A stretch of 56,876 bases of DNA from an uncultured SAR86 cluster bacterium (lineage in GTDB: Bacteria > Pseudomonadota > Gammaproteobacteria > Magnimaribacterales > D2472). Positions 1 through 8,316 of the stretch are shown in pieces. Within the stretch, counting starts at the first letter, position 1; each line of letters opens with the position of its first letter. The notes under the pieces are model-generated. The model saw only the letters and a program-made list of their open reading frames with translations, was not told the DNA's origin and ran no database searches. The DNA lies in the NCBI GenBank assembly GCA_902528215.1, contig CABZRR010000002.1, positions 97,775 through 154,650 on the forward strand, written 5' to 3'. Both the position numbers and the translations under genes were made by a program.

Positions 1-1278
1 GATCCAGAAATTCAGAAACTAGCTTTAGAAAGATATCTATTTCTATTAAATGAAATAGGGGCATACGAATCAGTTGAGCTTTATAAATCACAGTCTAAAA
101 AAGCAAAAAAGAAAAATGTGCATCTTAATATAGATAGATTTAATAATTTTTCCGGTCTTAGCATAAAGTCAAGCCAAGCAATTGCTATATTGAGTAACTT
201 AGGCTTTGAAATTGCTGCCAATAGCTCAAAAAACCTAGTGTTCAATATACCCAGTCACAGATTTGATATTTCTCTTGAGGAAGATTTATATGAAGAATTA
301 TTGAGGAGTTATGGCTATGACAATATCCCTATATCTAAACCCAAGACTGGACCAATTATCAAAAACGAAAAGGAAAATGTATTAGAAAATCTTAGACTTG
401 GGTTTGTTCATGCTGGTTTTAAAGAGCTTATGCATATGCCATTTGTTTCAAAAGAATCTTTTCAGCAATTAAATTCTGAGAATTGGAGTGCCGCTGAAGT
501 GCAAAATCCCATCAATGAAAATGAACCATGTCTAAGAGGAAGTCTTTTTTCATCTCTCTTTAGCTCAATAAATAGGAATATAAAAAAAGGATATTTATCT
601 ATTAAAGTTTTTGAAGCAGGCAATGTATTCAAAAAAGAAAAAAATGGTTTTGCTCAATCGCTACATTTATCAGGAATTACCTATAATCATGAACCCATTC
701 GAACCTGGAGTCAGAAAGAATATATATATGATTTCTTTTCAATGAAGGCCGAAATTTTAAAGTTATTAAAAACACTGGGTTTGCATAATGCAGAATTTCA
801 CAAAACAAGTTCAGTAACGCCATTCAATGAAAATGCATTATCAATATTTGTGGGTAAGCAAAAAATTGGATTAATTGGCGAAATAGATCTTTCTATTACA
901 GATAGATTAATAAACAAAGCAGCTTTTGGATTTGAAATTTACCCAGAACAAATGTCATTATTATCGAAGAATCCAAAAATTAAAAAGATAAGTAAGTTCC
1001 CTCTATCATCTAGAGACATTAACATTATTTTAGATAAATCTATTACTTATCACGAAGTTGAAAGTGTGATTTCCCAAGGCGCAATTAAACACCTCACATC
1101 ATTCAACCTTATTAATACTTTTGAGGGAAAAGATATCCCAAAAGGCTCTGTTAGCATGACATTGAGATTTATTTTTCAAAGTAACTCAAAATCTTTATTA
1201 GAATCTGAAATTAATAAGTCATTTCAGATGATTTTGAAGTTATTAGAAAAAAGATTGAATGCTAAAATAAGGTCATGA
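1..1278 (+). CDS. pheT: Phenylalanine-tRNA ligase beta subunit, 3' part
   Basis: Beta subunit of the cytoplasmic (alpha-beta)2 enzyme that charges tRNA-Phe. The frame is open from base 1, so the gene starts before the window; about 425 C-terminal residues of a protein usually near 790 are present. Visible are the end of the B3/B4 region, a B5 domain from about residue 40 (LNIDRF, then PSHRFDISLEEDLYEE with the acidic residues expected there), the catalytic-like core, and a C-terminal FDX-ACB anticodon-binding domain (FPLSSRDINIILD). The stop overlaps the ihfA start by 4 bp (ATGA). The pheT-ihfA order matches Escherichia coli, which supports both calls. Confidence 0.95.
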   Translation, partial: DPEIQKLALERYLFLLNEIGAYESVELYKSQSKKAKKKNVHLNIDRFNNFSGLSIKSSQAIAILSNLGFEIAANSSKNLVFNIPSHRFDISLEEDLYEELLRSYGYDNIPISKPKTGPIIKNEKENVLENLRLGFVHAGFKELMHMPFVSKESFQQLNSENWSAAEVQNPINENEPCLRGSLFSSLFSSINRNIKKGYLSIKVFEAGNVFKKEKNGFAQSLHLSGITYNHEPIRTWSQKEYIYDFFSMKAEILKLLKTLGLHNAEFHKTSSVTPFNENALSIFVGKQKIGLIGEIDLSITDRLINKAAFGFEIYPEQMSLLSKNPKIKKISKFPLSSRDINIILDKSITYHEVESVISQGAIKHLTSFNLINTFEGKDIPKGSVSMTLRFIFQSNSKSLLESEINKSFQMILKLLEKRLNAKIRS

Positions 1279-1553
1279 ATTTGACCAAAAAGCATCTAAG
1301 CGCAATATTAAAAAAAGAATTAAAGCTTTCTGTTGAAATCTCTGATTCGTTAGTCGATGAATTTTTTCAAGTAATCAAAATGACTTTAAGATCTCAAAAG
1401 AATCTTAAGCTTTCCGGATTTGGCTCTTTTGAAACCTATATAACAAAAGAAAGGATGGGTAGAAATCCAAAGAGTATGGAAAATTACAGGATCCCATCTC
1501 AAAATAAAGTGCGTTTTAGTCCAACCTCAAAAGCTAAATATTTTTTAAACTAA
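1275..1553 (+). CDS. ihfA: Integration host factor subunit alpha
   Basis: Small DNA-bending protein of the HU/IHF family, 92 residues, the usual length. The order is helix-turn-helix dimerisation region, then LKLSGFGSFET, then the beta arm with GRNPKS, whose proline intercalates into DNA in this family. IHF alpha pairs with IHF beta and bends DNA at specific sites during transcription, replication and recombination. The ATG overlaps the pheT stop by 4 bp, implying translational coupling. Position after pheT is the classical ihfA location. The arm is less basic than in E. coli, so exact specificity is uncertain, but the family call is firm. Confidence 0.93.
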   Translation: MNLTKKHLSAILKKELKLSVEISDSLVDEFFQVIKMTLRSQKNLKLSGFGSFETYITKERMGRNPKSMENYRIPSQNKVRFSPTSKAKYFLN

Positions 1554-1555
1554 AA

Positions 1556-1852
1556 ATGAAAAAGCATATACAAAATTTCAATAAATCTGATTTAGCAATC
1601 CATTTATCAAGAAAATTTCCTTCTTTGAATGATGAAATAATTATTGAAGGTATTGATTTAGTTCTTCAAGAAATTATCAATACTGTTGCATTAGATAATA
1701 GGGTTGAGATAAGAGGTTTCGGCTCTTTCTCAAAAAAAACAATCAGACCTAGAAGATTTGTTAATCCCAAAACAAAAAAAGAATCTTTCTTGGGAGAAAC
1801 ATCCATAATGCATTTTAAAGCTTCTAAGAAACTTCTTAAAACTAATGACTGA
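1556..1852 (+). CDS. ihfB: Integration host factor subunit beta (HU/IHF family)
   Basis: A second HU/IHF-family protein, 98 residues, two bases after ihfA. It has the diagnostic core VEIRGFGSFSKKTIRPRR and a shortened arm motif VNPKTKK that keeps the intercalating proline. Size, the more basic arm and pairing with ihfA point to the beta partner of the IHF heterodimer. In E. coli and Pseudomonas ihfB lies behind rpsA, not behind ihfA, so this direct ihfA-ihfB tandem would give equal supply of both subunits. It could instead be an HU-type paralogue; the context favours IHF beta. The stop overlaps pyrF by 8 bp. Confidence 0.82.
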   Translation: MKKHIQNFNKSDLAIHLSRKFPSLNDEIIIEGIDLVLQEIINTVALDNRVEIRGFGSFSKKTIRPRRFVNPKTKKESFLGETSIMHFKASKKLLKTND

Positions 1853-2531
1853 TCCTAGAATAATTGTAGCCATTGATACATTTGATCTTAAAAAAGCCAA
1901 TACTATTTTAGATCAGCTCGATCCAGAGCTTTGTAAAATTAAAATAGGAAGTGTAGTTTTTAATTCAATAGGCAAATCACTTCTTCATGAGGTTTTTCAA
2001 AGAGGTTTTAAAATTTTTTTAGATTTAAAATTTCATGACATACCTAATACCGTTCATGAAACAATCTTAGGTTTTCATGATTGTAATATTGATATGTTGA
2101 CTGTTCATTTATCTGGCGGTGAAGAGATGCTCAAAAAAGCAATACTTGCAGCTCAAATAATTAAAACTCAAGTAATAGGAGTTAGTATTCTTACAAGTTT
2201 GGATGAATCAGATTCATTAACTTTATTTAACAATAGTTTAAATGATCAAATAGTAAATTTATTTAAATTAGCTAAAAAAACAAAAATAGACGGTATTGTT
2301 TGTTCACCTCATGAGTTAGAAATAGCTAATACAATTTTAGGTACTCATTCTATAAAAATTACACCAGGAATAAGGGATATAAAAGTAGGAGATGATCAAG
2401 AAAGAACTATGAGCGCAAAAGAAGCAATTGAGAAAGGCTCTACATATTTAGTTATTGGCAGACCAATTACTCAAGCTGATGATATTGCTAATGCACTTCA
2501 ATATTTTAATGATACTATCCATGAAAAATAG
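1845..2531 (+). CDS. pyrF: Orotidine 5'-phosphate decarboxylase
   Basis: Last step of de novo UMP synthesis: decarboxylates OMP to UMP in the cytoplasm. 228 residues, normal for the bacterial group. The active-site stretch FLDLKFHDIPNTV carries the Asp-Lys-Asp array, and the phosphate-binding loops TPGIRD and VIGRPIT follow near the C-terminus. The ATG lies 8 bp inside ihfB. In Pseudomonas pyrF is found a few genes after ihfB with lapA/lapB between, so the ihfB-pyrF link here may be a compacted form of that arrangement (inference). The 3' end overlaps pgi by 11 bp. Confidence 0.96.
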   Translation: MTDPRIIVAIDTFDLKKANTILDQLDPELCKIKIGSVVFNSIGKSLLHEVFQRGFKIFLDLKFHDIPNTVHETILGFHDCNIDMLTVHLSGGEEMLKKAILAAQIIKTQVIGVSILTSLDESDSLTLFNNSLNDQIVNLFKLAKKTKIDGIVCSPHELEIANTILGTHSIKITPGIRDIKVGDDQERTMSAKEAIEKGSTYLVIGRPITQADDIANALQYFNDTIHEK

Positions 2532-3888
2532 ATCTATTAAAAATATTTTCTCTGAGCTTAAGAAATTATCCAAGTCAGAAGCAACTGAGAAAACACTTTC
2601 ATTTAAATTTCAATCAGAACTTTTGAATTATCAACCCCATTTAAAGGATTTTTCTGTTCGCCACTATGAGCTGTTTGACGAGCTTGCATTTCAATTAGAT
2701 CTTCAAGGTTCCATTAATGATCTCTTTGATGGGGAGATTGTTAACAAGACAGAAAATAGTGAAGCGTTACATCATCAATATCGATTTAATCAAAAAGCAC
2801 CAGAGTTCGACTTTAAAAAAATAACAGAGCCTTTTATTAATAGAATAAAAAAAGATGGATTTAAGAATATTATTACTTTCGGCATTGGGGGTTCATATGA
2901 AGGGCCAAAATTACTTAAAGAATTTACAAATAAACAGTCATTAAAATTAAATTATTATTTTGTATCAGGGCCTGATAGAGATGAATTTGATTCAATATTA
3001 AAACCACTAAGAGGAGAAGAGAATTTTTATATTTTTTCATCAAAATCTCTATCAACAGATGAAACTCTGTTATGTTTGAAATGGTTAGGACGAGAGAGAA
3101 ACTCAAAGAATTCAATAGTTATAACTGCAAATTCAAAAAAAGCTATTTCAATTGGTTTCTCAGAAAATTGCGTTGTCCCATTTCCAAAATCTGTTGGAGG
3201 AAGGTACTCAATCTGGTCACCAATATCTCTTAGCGCAGGATTAGAAAATAATTTTTCAAAGTTTCTCAAAGGTGGCTCAACTGCAGATAAAATGATCTTA
3301 GGCACTTCAAGTGCTGATAAGCAATATCAAAAATTTGTTAAAATATTAGCATTTTCAGATTTGTGGTTTAGCAATTTTAAAAACAAGAAGAACAGAATAA
3401 TACTATCTTATAATTGGAAATTGCGATCACTTACTAATTATATCCAACAACTTGAAATGGAATCACTAGGAAAGCAACCTAATCCTAAATCTGTGTTTAA
3501 AGAGACAGGACAGTCAATATTCGGAGGTTTTGGATCAACTGCCCAACACTCTTACTTTCAACTGTTACATCAAGGTACAGCAGAGTTTTGTACTGATATT
3601 GTTTATTCAATTTCTAAAATTAGTCCTTTATCGTCTGCTCAGGCTCAAGGCCAAGCTTCTTTACTTTCTTCTGATTTGTATGATTCTAGTAATTTGCTTG
3701 AAAAGACTAATAGTAATTCACCAGTGAATATCTTTCATTTAAATAAATTATCTCTTGATAGTCTTGGTTTTTTGCTAGCAACCTGGGAGCATCGTGTTTT
3801 CATAACGGCTTGCTTGCTTGAAATCAATCCATTTGATCAATATGGAGTTGCTGCAGGAAAGGTTGTTACAAAAAAATTTCTTAGTTGA
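2521..3888 (+). CDS. pgi: Glucose-6-phosphate isomerase, short divergent form
   Basis: Predicted to interconvert glucose 6-phosphate and fructose 6-phosphate. I choose the ATG at 2521 (455 residues) because the in-frame ATG at 2455 would lie deep in pyrF. E. coli Pgi has 549 residues. Recognisable motifs are FGIGGSYEGPKLL and SSKSLSTDETL (phosphosugar site), GGRYSIWSPISL (signature with Arg), QQLEMESLGK, and C-terminal DQYGVAAGK with the conserved Lys. By eye, the motif that holds the catalytic-base Glu in E. coli (WGEPGTNGQH) reads FGGFGSTAQH here, so that Glu seems to be Gly, and the downstream catalytic His is not evident. Family membership is sure, activity less so. Confidence 0.88.
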   Translation: MKNRSIKNIFSELKKLSKSEATEKTLSFKFQSELLNYQPHLKDFSVRHYELFDELAFQLDLQGSINDLFDGEIVNKTENSEALHHQYRFNQKAPEFDFKKITEPFINRIKKDGFKNIITFGIGGSYEGPKLLKEFTNKQSLKLNYYFVSGPDRDEFDSILKPLRGEENFYIFSSKSLSTDETLLCLKWLGRERNSKNSIVITANSKKAISIGFSENCVVPFPKSVGGRYSIWSPISLSAGLENNFSKFLKGGSTADKMILGTSSADKQYQKFVKILAFSDLWFSNFKNKKNRIILSYNWKLRSLTNYIQQLEMESLGKQPNPKSVFKETGQSIFGGFGSTAQHSYFQLLHQGTAEFCTDIVYSISKISPLSSAQAQGQASLLSSDLYDSSNLLEKTNSNSPVNIFHLNKLSLDSLGFLLATWEHRVFITACLLEINPFDQYGVAAGKVVTKKFLS

Positions 3889-5672
3889 TGGCTTTAAATT
3901 TAAAACAAGTTCCAAATACGCCTGGAATATATAAATTTTTTTCTAAAAATAAAATTATATATATTGGTAAGGCAAAGAATTTAAAAAAAAGGGTGTCCTC
4001 ATATTTTGGCAAATCTTTAAAGGATAGAAAAACACAACAAATTAAAATCCTCACAGACAAAATTGAAACCTTCTCCACAACTAATGAGGCGGAAGCTCTG
4101 CTACTAGAGCAATCACTAATCAAAGAAAATTTACCTCGTTTCAATATTCTTTTGCGAGATGATAAAACTTACCCATATGTGCATTTTTCAATGGATCATA
4201 AATTTCCAAGTATTAGCATGAAGAGATCAAAACATGCCGTTTCAAAGAACTTTTTTGGTCCTTTTATAAGTGCCCAAGCTGTAAAATCAACTATAAAGGA
4301 TTTACAGAAGATTTATCAAATTCGAAATTGTAGCGACACAACTTTTAATAACAGATCAAGGCCGTGCATAGAGTACCAAATGCAAAGATGTTCCGCTCCG
4401 TGTGTAAATTTAATCTCTGAAGTTAGCTATCAAACAGATATTGCTTCTTCTCAAGCATATATTTCATCATCAGGCAAAAAAACTAAATCATTAATGATTC
4501 ATCAGATGCAAAAACTTGCTGAACAACAAGAATTTGAAAGAGCAAATGAGATTAAAAAAAGAATAAGAAGTTTAGAACTCTTGCATCAAGAGCAGTCCTT
4601 TAATAGCTCTTTAATAAGTATTGATTTCTTTGCTTGCGTTTCTAAATTAAATAGAACTGGAGTATGCATATTATCCGTTAGAGATGGAAAGATCAGAGGA
4701 ACTAGAACTCATTTTCTAAAGGGAAATGAATTAGGTGATTTAGATAACTTATTTCAAAGTTTAATATTTTCGTATTATCAAAATATTTTTACTTTGCCAG
4801 AAAAAATCGTTCTGAATTTGAAACCCAAGAATCTTTCATTAATTAAGGAGGCAGTGAATTTAAAGTTTGGTAAAAAAATATCCATATCAACTACGATTAA
4901 TTCCGATATGAGAAATATAGCTAAATTAGCTAAATTAAATGCCAGTCAAGCAATTGATAATAGGCTTGATCAATCTGAAAAATATACATTCGCTATAAAT
5001 GATCTCATGGCTCAACTTGCAATTAGTAAAAAGAATCTCTCGATTGAAGGTTACGATGTCAGTCACCATAGCGCTCAAAATGCAGTAGCCTCTTCAGTAA
5101 GATTTTCCTCACAAGGACCAGAAAAGTCACAATATAAACTTTTTAATATACCGCAAGAATTATCAGGTAATGACATTGGTTCAATGAAACATGTTCTTAA
5201 AAGAAGAATTAATAAAGCAAGCATAAATCCATTGCCTGATATTTTACTAATTGATGGTGGCAAGTCTCAGCTGAATGCTGCATTAGATACTTTTGCTGAT
5301 ATGTTAAAAGAGCCTCCAATCATCCTCAGTATTGTGAAAGGGTCAAAAAGGGTGAGATCAACAGAAACAATCTTATCTAAAGATGGAATTATAGAAATGC
5401 CAAAAAATAGTGAAGGATTTACTTTACTTCAAAAAATTCGTGATGAATCTCACAGATTTGCTATAACAAATAATAGAAAGAAAAAAGGGAAAATTATTAG
5501 GGCATCGTCTCTTGATAAAGTGAAGGGTCTTGGACCCAGAAAAAAGAAAGATCTTCTGAAAACATTCAAATCAATTCAGTCAATTAAGGAGGCCTCAACA
5601 GATGATCTGTGTAAGGTTCCTGGAATAAGTATTAAACTAGCAAATGAAATCAAATTATTTTATTCAGCATGA
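3888..5672 (+). CDS. uvrC: Excinuclease ABC subunit C
   Basis: Nucleotide excision repair endonuclease that makes both cuts around a lesion in the UvrB-DNA complex. 594 residues, normal length. Domains in order: GIY-YIG nuclease (about 12-90, TPGIYKFF and IYIGKAKNLKKR), a Cys-containing linker (CSAPC), UVR motif that binds UvrB (about 198-233, EFERANEIKKRI), the RNase H-like C-terminal nuclease (GYDVSHH, LLIDGGKSQL, RDESHRFA), and a helix-hairpin-helix pair (VKGLGPRKKKDLL, VPGISIKLA). ATG at 3888 shares its A with the pgi stop; a TTG three bases upstream is the alternative start. The next gene is pgsA, as in E. coli. Confidence 0.97.
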   Translation: MALNLKQVPNTPGIYKFFSKNKIIYIGKAKNLKKRVSSYFGKSLKDRKTQQIKILTDKIETFSTTNEAEALLLEQSLIKENLPRFNILLRDDKTYPYVHFSMDHKFPSISMKRSKHAVSKNFFGPFISAQAVKSTIKDLQKIYQIRNCSDTTFNNRSRPCIEYQMQRCSAPCVNLISEVSYQTDIASSQAYISSSGKKTKSLMIHQMQKLAEQQEFERANEIKKRIRSLELLHQEQSFNSSLISIDFFACVSKLNRTGVCILSVRDGKIRGTRTHFLKGNELGDLDNLFQSLIFSYYQNIFTLPEKIVLNLKPKNLSLIKEAVNLKFGKKISISTTINSDMRNIAKLAKLNASQAIDNRLDQSEKYTFAINDLMAQLAISKKNLSIEGYDVSHHSAQNAVASSVRFSSQGPEKSQYKLFNIPQELSGNDIGSMKHVLKRRINKASINPLPDILLIDGGKSQLNAALDTFADMLKEPPIILSIVKGSKRVRSTETILSKDGIIEMPKNSEGFTLLQKIRDESHRFAITNNRKKKGKIIRASSLDKVKGLGPRKKKDLLKTFKSIQSIKEASTDDLCKVPGISIKLANEIKLFYSA

Positions 5673-6217
5673 ACTTCTTTATTCAATTTCTAACATATTT
5701 TAGAATCTTAGCAGCCCCAATAATTTTTTTATTAGTCACTTTATATAGTAATTACGGCTGGGCTTTGATTTTATTTTTATTTGCTGGTGCATCTGATTAT
5801 TGGGATGGTTATTTAGCGCGTAAATATAAATTAGAATCTATTTCTGGTGCAGTTCTCGATCCAATAGCAGATAAAATACTTTTAACTTTTATTATTCTTG
5901 CATTAAGCTTAGAACTATCAAGCCCCTTAGTAGCATTTATTGGCGGAGTTATCCTCGTAAGAGAGTTTTGGGTAGGAGGGCTCAGAGATTTAAATGCAAG
6001 AAGAGGCAATGATGATGTTACTAAAGTTTCTAGATTAGCAAAAATAAAAACATTTGTTCAATTTAGCGCACTTTTAAGTTTCTTGTTTGGACTTTATCTC
6101 AATAATGCCTTAATAATATTCCTATCAAACTTCTTGTTATTTTTAGCGCTTATAATTACTCTCAAAACTGGACTATCGTATACAATAGCAACATTCAAAA
6201 TAACTGATGAAAATTAA
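5669..6217 (+). CDS. pgsA: CDP-diacylglycerol-glycerol-3-phosphate 3-phosphatidyltransferase
   Basis: Inner-membrane enzyme that makes phosphatidylglycerol phosphate, the first step to PG and cardiolipin. 182 residues with several hydrophobic segments. The complete CDP-alcohol phosphatidyltransferase motif is present: DYWDGYLAR, eight residues, then GAVLDPIAD, giving the invariant four acidic residues. ATG overlaps the uvrC TGA by 4 bp. The uvrC-pgsA pairing is conserved in gammaproteobacteria, which supports PgsA over other family members. About 40 AT-rich bases follow, and this ends the housekeeping run before the glycan genes. Confidence 0.93.
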   Translation: MNFFIQFLTYFRILAAPIIFLLVTLYSNYGWALILFLFAGASDYWDGYLARKYKLESISGAVLDPIADKILLTFIILALSLELSSPLVAFIGGVILVREFWVGGLRDLNARRGNDDVTKVSRLAKIKTFVQFSALLSFLFGLYLNNALIIFLSNFLLFLALIITLKTGLSYTIATFKITDEN

Positions 6218-6256
6218 GTATAAAATTTCTGAATTAAGTTTGCTCATCTGCCTATA

Positions 6257-7006
6257 ATGATTAAAGATACATTAGAAACAGTAGTCATTATTCCAGCGAG
6301 GGGTGGTTCAAAAGGTCTGCCAGATAAAAATATATCCATGTTTCAGGGTCATCCTTTAATTGCATGGCCAATTCAATATGCTAAAAATAGTAAATTAGTA
6401 TCAGAAATAATCGTTTCAACAGATTCAGAGCCAATTGCGAAGGAAGCAATTGCATATGGAGCGAAAGTTCCTTTTATGAGAACTAATGAAGTTTCCTCCG
6501 ATTCTACGACAACCGAAGCTACTCTTCAGTTCTCACTAAATATGGCAGAGGAAACATTAAATAAAAGTTTTGATTTGTGCTGTTTTCTAACTTGCACTGA
6601 TCTTTTTAGAATTTCTAACTGGATTGATGAGGGCATAGAATTCTTAACAAAGAATCAAGATTATGAAAGTTTTTTTGTAGCAAATAAAACTCATAAAAAT
6701 TACTGGGAATATGACGCAAATAAAGAAAGATTTAGGAGACTTGCAAAGTGGATGTCTGTATATAGTAGCAGACAAATACGAAAGCCAATTTTTAGGGAGG
6801 ATACTGGATTAACTTGTATTTCAAGGTCAATCCTTTGGAGAGAACAGAAAAGAATAGGTGACTATAATAAAATTGTGGAAGATGATCGATTTGAAACTTC
6901 TATAGATATTCATTCAAGTTTTGATTTATTTCTTGCCAATGCTGTATTTGATTGGATGCAAGAAAATAAACCTGAAAACCTACCTCCTATTCCAGAAAGA
7001 GTATGA
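6257..7006 (+). CDS. Acylneuraminate/KDO-type cytidylyltransferase
   Basis: Predicted to transfer CMP from CTP to a 2-keto-3-deoxy sugar acid, giving a CMP-sugar donor. 249 residues, a single nucleotidyltransferase domain. The N-terminal nucleotide loop PARGGSKGLPDKN is typical of NeuA/PseF/LegF-type enzymes, followed by IVSTDSEPIAKEA and AKVPFMR. The usual QPTSP motif is replaced by CFLTCTDLFR, so the acceptor sugar cannot be named. It overlaps the next gene by 4 bp (ATGA), and that gene carries a second, degenerate copy of the same fold. No NeuB-type synthase is visible beside it. It starts the accessory glycan block after pgsA. Confidence 0.85.
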   Translation: MIKDTLETVVIIPARGGSKGLPDKNISMFQGHPLIAWPIQYAKNSKLVSEIIVSTDSEPIAKEAIAYGAKVPFMRTNEVSSDSTTTEATLQFSLNMAEETLNKSFDLCCFLTCTDLFRISNWIDEGIEFLTKNQDYESFFVANKTHKNYWEYDANKERFRRLAKWMSVYSSRQIRKPIFREDTGLTCISRSILWREQKRIGDYNKIVEDDRFETSIDIHSSFDLFLANAVFDWMQENKPENLPPIPERV

Positions 7007-8316
7007 AAGTTTCAATAATTATTCGTTCAAAAAATGAAGAAAAGTGGATAGGGCTGTGTCTCGAGTCTATCTTTTCACAAAGCTATGAGGATTTTGAAGT
7101 TATTTTGGTGGATAATAACTCAACAGATGGGACAGTTAAAAAAGCTAAAAACTGGCCTGTAAAATTACTCAAAATAGACAAATTTCTTCCTGGAGATGCC
7201 ATCAATCAGGGCATTAGAAAATCTTCAGGTGATATAATTATTTGTTTATCAGCTCATTGCATACCAACTAGCAAAAAGTGGCTTTCAAGCTTGATAAAAC
7301 CACTAGATGACCAATCAATTGCTGGTGTCTATGGAAAACAAATCCCTCTTTCATCTTCTAGCGCACTAAATAAAAGGGATTTATTCATAGTTTTTGGAGA
7401 TGAGCGTCGTGTTCAGGCAAAAGATACTTTCTTTCATAATGCTAACTCTGCTTTTACAAGAAAAACTTGGAATAAATTTCCATTTGATTCAGATGCAACA
7501 AATATTGAAGACAGACTATGGGGTCAAGAGGTAATCAAATCAGGTGCAAAAATAGCATATGAACCAGATGCATGTGTTTATCATCATCATGGAATTCATC
7601 AAGATGCAGATGAGGTAAGGGCCAGCAAGATTGTAAACATTATGGAAAATGATGCATTTTCTTCTGACAAATTATTTGAAGTTAAATCTAGTACTAAAGA
7701 TATAGCTATTATTTATGATATCAAAACCTATGATTCATTTAGGAGAACGCTGTTATTAAACACTATCAATAGCATTCAATCATCTAAGAATTTTTCTAAC
7801 ATTATTTTTACCGGCACTTGCATGAAAGCATTTGAAGTTTGTAAGGAAAAAGGAGTACAAATTATTAAAAGAGATGCAAAAGTAAGTGAAAGTCTTAGCA
7901 AGTCTATAAAAAATGCTCTAGAAACATTTGAATCCTCTAATTATGTTCCTGATTCAGTTACAGTTACATCCGTAAATTATCCACTTAAAGACCTCGAGAC
8001 ATATGAACTGCTTTTAGAAAGTTTTTATAATTCTGGCATGCTCCCTACAACTTTTGGCTATCTTGAAAAAAGACCAATGATTTCAATTGGCGGTAAGGAA
8101 AAGATAATTAATTCAGACCTTCAGCCAAGAGATTCAATTGAAAAGGGAGTTTATATATGTCCAATTGGTCACGGATATACAGATGCACCACAGAGCTTTA
8201 GATCTGAAAAAATTCTTTCTGGAAAGATAAATTTACTTCAAAATAATAATTCATCTAGCTTCCACGAAGTTGAATCTGCAGAGGATTTAATAAAGGATGA
8301 AGGGTTTAAAATTTGA
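7003..8316 (+). CDS. Family 2 glycosyltransferase fused to a cytidylyltransferase-like domain
   Basis: 437 residues in two parts. Residues 1 to about 215 are a GT-A family 2 glycosyltransferase: SIIIRSKNEEKWIGLCLESI, then ILVDNNSTDGT, then a segment with HHHGIHQ. Residues from about 228 to 400 resemble the middle of a NeuA-type cytidylyltransferase: FTGTCMKAFEVCKEKGVQI fits the ISTDS...YG region and VNYPLKDLETYELLLESF fits the SPLR...DI region. The nucleotide loop PARGGSKG is missing from this half. The second domain is therefore probably non-catalytic or regulatory (inference). ATG overlaps the preceding cytidylyltransferase stop, so the two are made together. Acceptor and donor are unknown. 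Confidence 0.78.
   Translation: MKVSIIIRSKNEEKWIGLCLESIFSQSYEDFEVILVDNNSTDGTVKKAKNWPVKLLKIDKFLPGDAINQGIRKSSGDIIICLSAHCIPTSKKWLSSLIKPLDDQSIAGVYGKQIPLSSSSALNKRDLFIVFGDERRVQAKDTFFHNANSAFTRKTWNKFPFDSDATNIEDRLWGQEVIKSGAKIAYEPDACVYHHHGIHQDADEVRASKIVNIMENDAFSSDKLFEVKSSTKDIAIIYDIKTYDSFRRTLLLNTINSIQSSKNFSNIIFTGTCMKAFEVCKEKGVQIIKRDAKVSESLSKSIKNALETFESSNYVPDSVTVTSVNYPLKDLETYELLLESFYNSGMLPTTFGYLEKRPMISIGGKEKIINSDLQPRDSIEKGVYICPIGHGYTDAPQSFRSEKILSGKINLLQNNNSSSFHEVESAEDLIKDEGFKI

Noticed and set aside
2455-2520. Upstream ATG for pgi adding 22 residues
   Set aside because: It would overlap pyrF by 77 bases and the added residues look like out-of-frame pyrF.
6253-6258. TATAAT before the cytidylyltransferase as a promoter
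   Set aside because: It overlaps the ATG at 6257, so any transcript would start after the start codon.
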